Part shown: one piece after another, positions 5,808-6,212 of the stretch
Layout of the letters: the number at the start of each line of letters is the position of its first letter
Numbering within the stretch: position 1 is the stretch's first letter
Source: Methanobrevibacter sp.
Lineage (GTDB): Archaea > Methanobacteriota > Methanobacteria > Methanobacteriales > Methanobacteriaceae
DNA: 6,212 nt
Direction of reading: 5' to 3'
Assembly (NCBI GenBank): GCA_009777005.1
Contig: WRMT01000187.1
Coordinates: 1 to 6,212 of the forward strand
The notes under the pieces: generated by a model
Seen by the model: only the letters and a program-made list of their open reading frames with translations
Databases searched by the model: none
What the model was told of the DNA's origin: nothing
Position numbers and translations under genes: made by a program

Positions 5808-5849
5808 TTGTATAATAAAAAAAATATACAAAAAATTTGTATAATAAAA
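5808..5849. repeat. Direct repeat TTGTATAATAAAA, two copies 29 bp apart
   Basis: Exact 13-base copies at 5808-5820 and 5837-5849, in the AT-rich region upstream of cdc6. They could be protein sites or simply low-complexity DNA. Confidence 0.45.
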
Positions 5850-5926
5850 CTTATATACTAGTAAGTTAATATAATATAAATGTGAATATTTTTTTATAAA
5901 CAAATACTGGGTTAAAAAATATTTGC

Positions 5927-5958
5927 AAAAAATGAAAGGAGTCTTGATTTAACACTCC
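5927..5958 (-). terminator. Hairpin plus T-run, likely terminator of the upstream partial gene
   Basis: On the minus strand GGAGT (5958-5954) pairs with ACTCC (5942-5938) across an 11-base loop, followed by TTTCATTTTTT. It would stop transcription coming from the gene at 6087 onward before the cdc6 promoter. The stem is short and archaea do not require one, so the T-run may be the working part. Confidence 0.4.
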
Positions 5959-6014
5959 CCCTATAAATTTTTCTCCTATTTTAAACACCTTACCCCCCTC
6001 GTTAAATTGAGACT
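5940..6014. repeat. 14-bp imperfect inverted repeat enclosing two C-runs
   Basis: AGTCTTGATTTAAC (5940-5953) faces GTTAAATTGAGACT (6001-6014), with 12 of 14 bases pairing. The 47-base interior begins with ACTCCCCC and ends with ACCCCCCTC, so both C-runs lie on the plus strand. In window terms this is unusually GC-structured DNA inside a nearly pure AT spacer. Confidence 0.5.
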
Positions 6015-6086
6015 TGCCTTCATTAAACCATTGTAATAATCTTTATCTTATTTAAAATAATTTAAATTAAATTTATAGTTAATTAC

Positions 6087-6212
6087 CTAACTTTTTTCCA
6101 AAACGGGTAAATATTCTGCTGCCCAATTTTCGTAATATGATTCTTTTTTTACTTCTTCATAATATATATTCTCAAATTTCATTTCAAGATCTTTAGAATC
6201 TACAATAAAATC
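6087..6212 (-). CDS. C-terminal fragment of an unidentified protein
   Basis: The minus strand reads 41 codons without a stop from the window edge to a TAG at 6087-6089. The translation begins DFIVDSKDLEMKFENIYYEE and ends YENWAAEYLPVLEKS. It has normal protein composition: acidic, with Trp and several Tyr, and none of the low-complexity look of the AT-rich spacers. No motif is recognisable in so short a piece. The N-terminal part and any start lie outside the window. It is on the same strand as cdc6 but about 395 bp away, so probably not in the same operon. Confidence 0.7.
   Translation of the reverse strand, partial: DFIVDSKDLEMKFENIYYEEVKKESYYENWAAEYLPVLEKS

Larger units (their letters stand above)
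5692..6086. other. 395-bp intergenic region upstream of cdc6, possible origin or regulatory region
   Basis: There is no gene here. The left half is extremely AT-rich: 5761-5880 has 8 G+C in 120 bases. It contains the direct repeat TTGTATAATAAAA (5808-5820, 5837-5849), the inverted repeat AACTTA/TAAGTT (5848-5867) and repeated CATTAAT (5738-5744, 5751-5757). The right half carries two C-runs (5957-5961, 5993-5998) inside an imperfect inverted repeat (5940-6014). An AT-rich unwinding stretch, repeats and G-strings next to an orc1/cdc6 gene is how archaeal origins look. However, I see no clear copy of a published ORB, including the TTTACACTTGAAA motif of Methanothermobacter, and this paralogue may not be the main initiator. 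Confidence 0.35.

Noticed and set aside
5941..5998. Possible G-quadruplex on the minus strand
   Set aside because: Only two long G-runs and isolated GG pairs are present, so at best a weak two-layer structure.
5973..6028. Short minus-strand frame MKASLNLTRGVRCLK upstream of cdc6
   Set aside because: Fifteen codons, no ribosome site, and it overlaps the inverted repeat and C-run; too short to support.

Overview
The window is a 6.2 kb piece of a very AT-rich archaeal genome. Leaving aside the window-edge fragment and one uncertain ORF, the clear genes are an RtcB-type RNA ligase, an archease, an Orc1/Cdc6 initiator, a secreted InlB B-repeat protein and a tiny membrane protein. TTTATATA-like boxes sit about 25 bp before the inferred transcript starts, and genes end in oligo-T tracts rather than GC-rich hairpins. 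This combination points to a methanogen of the Methanobacteriales, most like the gut genera Methanobrevibacter or Methanosphaera. That assignment is inferred from gene content and style, not from a database match.

Layout: positions 20-140 hold a 121-bp non-coding element with 23-bp terminal inverted repeats and an exact 8-bp flanking duplication, which looks like a MITE. On the minus strand follow a secreted InlB B-repeat protein (189-980) and a doubtful Phe/Ile/Leu-rich membrane ORF (1107-1415) that starts inside an 11-base G/C homopolymer. A 333-bp gap without a convincing gene comes next, then rtcB (1749-3197), a 328-bp AT-rich spacer, and the archease gene (3526-4005). A 61-residue single-pass membrane protein (4173-4358) is the only plus-strand gene and diverges from archease. 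Then come cdc6/orc1 (4573-5691, minus), a 395-bp spacer that could be a replication origin or regulatory region, and the last 41 codons of an unidentified minus-strand gene running off the right edge.

How the genes work together: RtcB joins RNA ends in tRNA splicing and RNA repair, and archease is its activating cofactor, so their adjacency on the same strand makes functional sense even though the 328-bp spacer and a separate TATA-like box suggest independent transcription. Orc1/Cdc6 is a separate replication function. Its Walker B (LDD rather than LDE) and the Ser where sensor 1 usually has Asn suggest the second paralogue group rather than the main initiator. A TATA box exactly 25-26 bp from the internal ATG argues that this gene is leaderless and that an upstream GTG is not its start.

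The most unusual signals are the MITE-like element, the C11/G11 tract whose length would decide which of two overlapping antisense ORFs is open, and the four C-runs of five or more, all on the plus strand and none inside a confidently called gene. Two of those C-runs lie within an imperfect inverted repeat upstream of cdc6.
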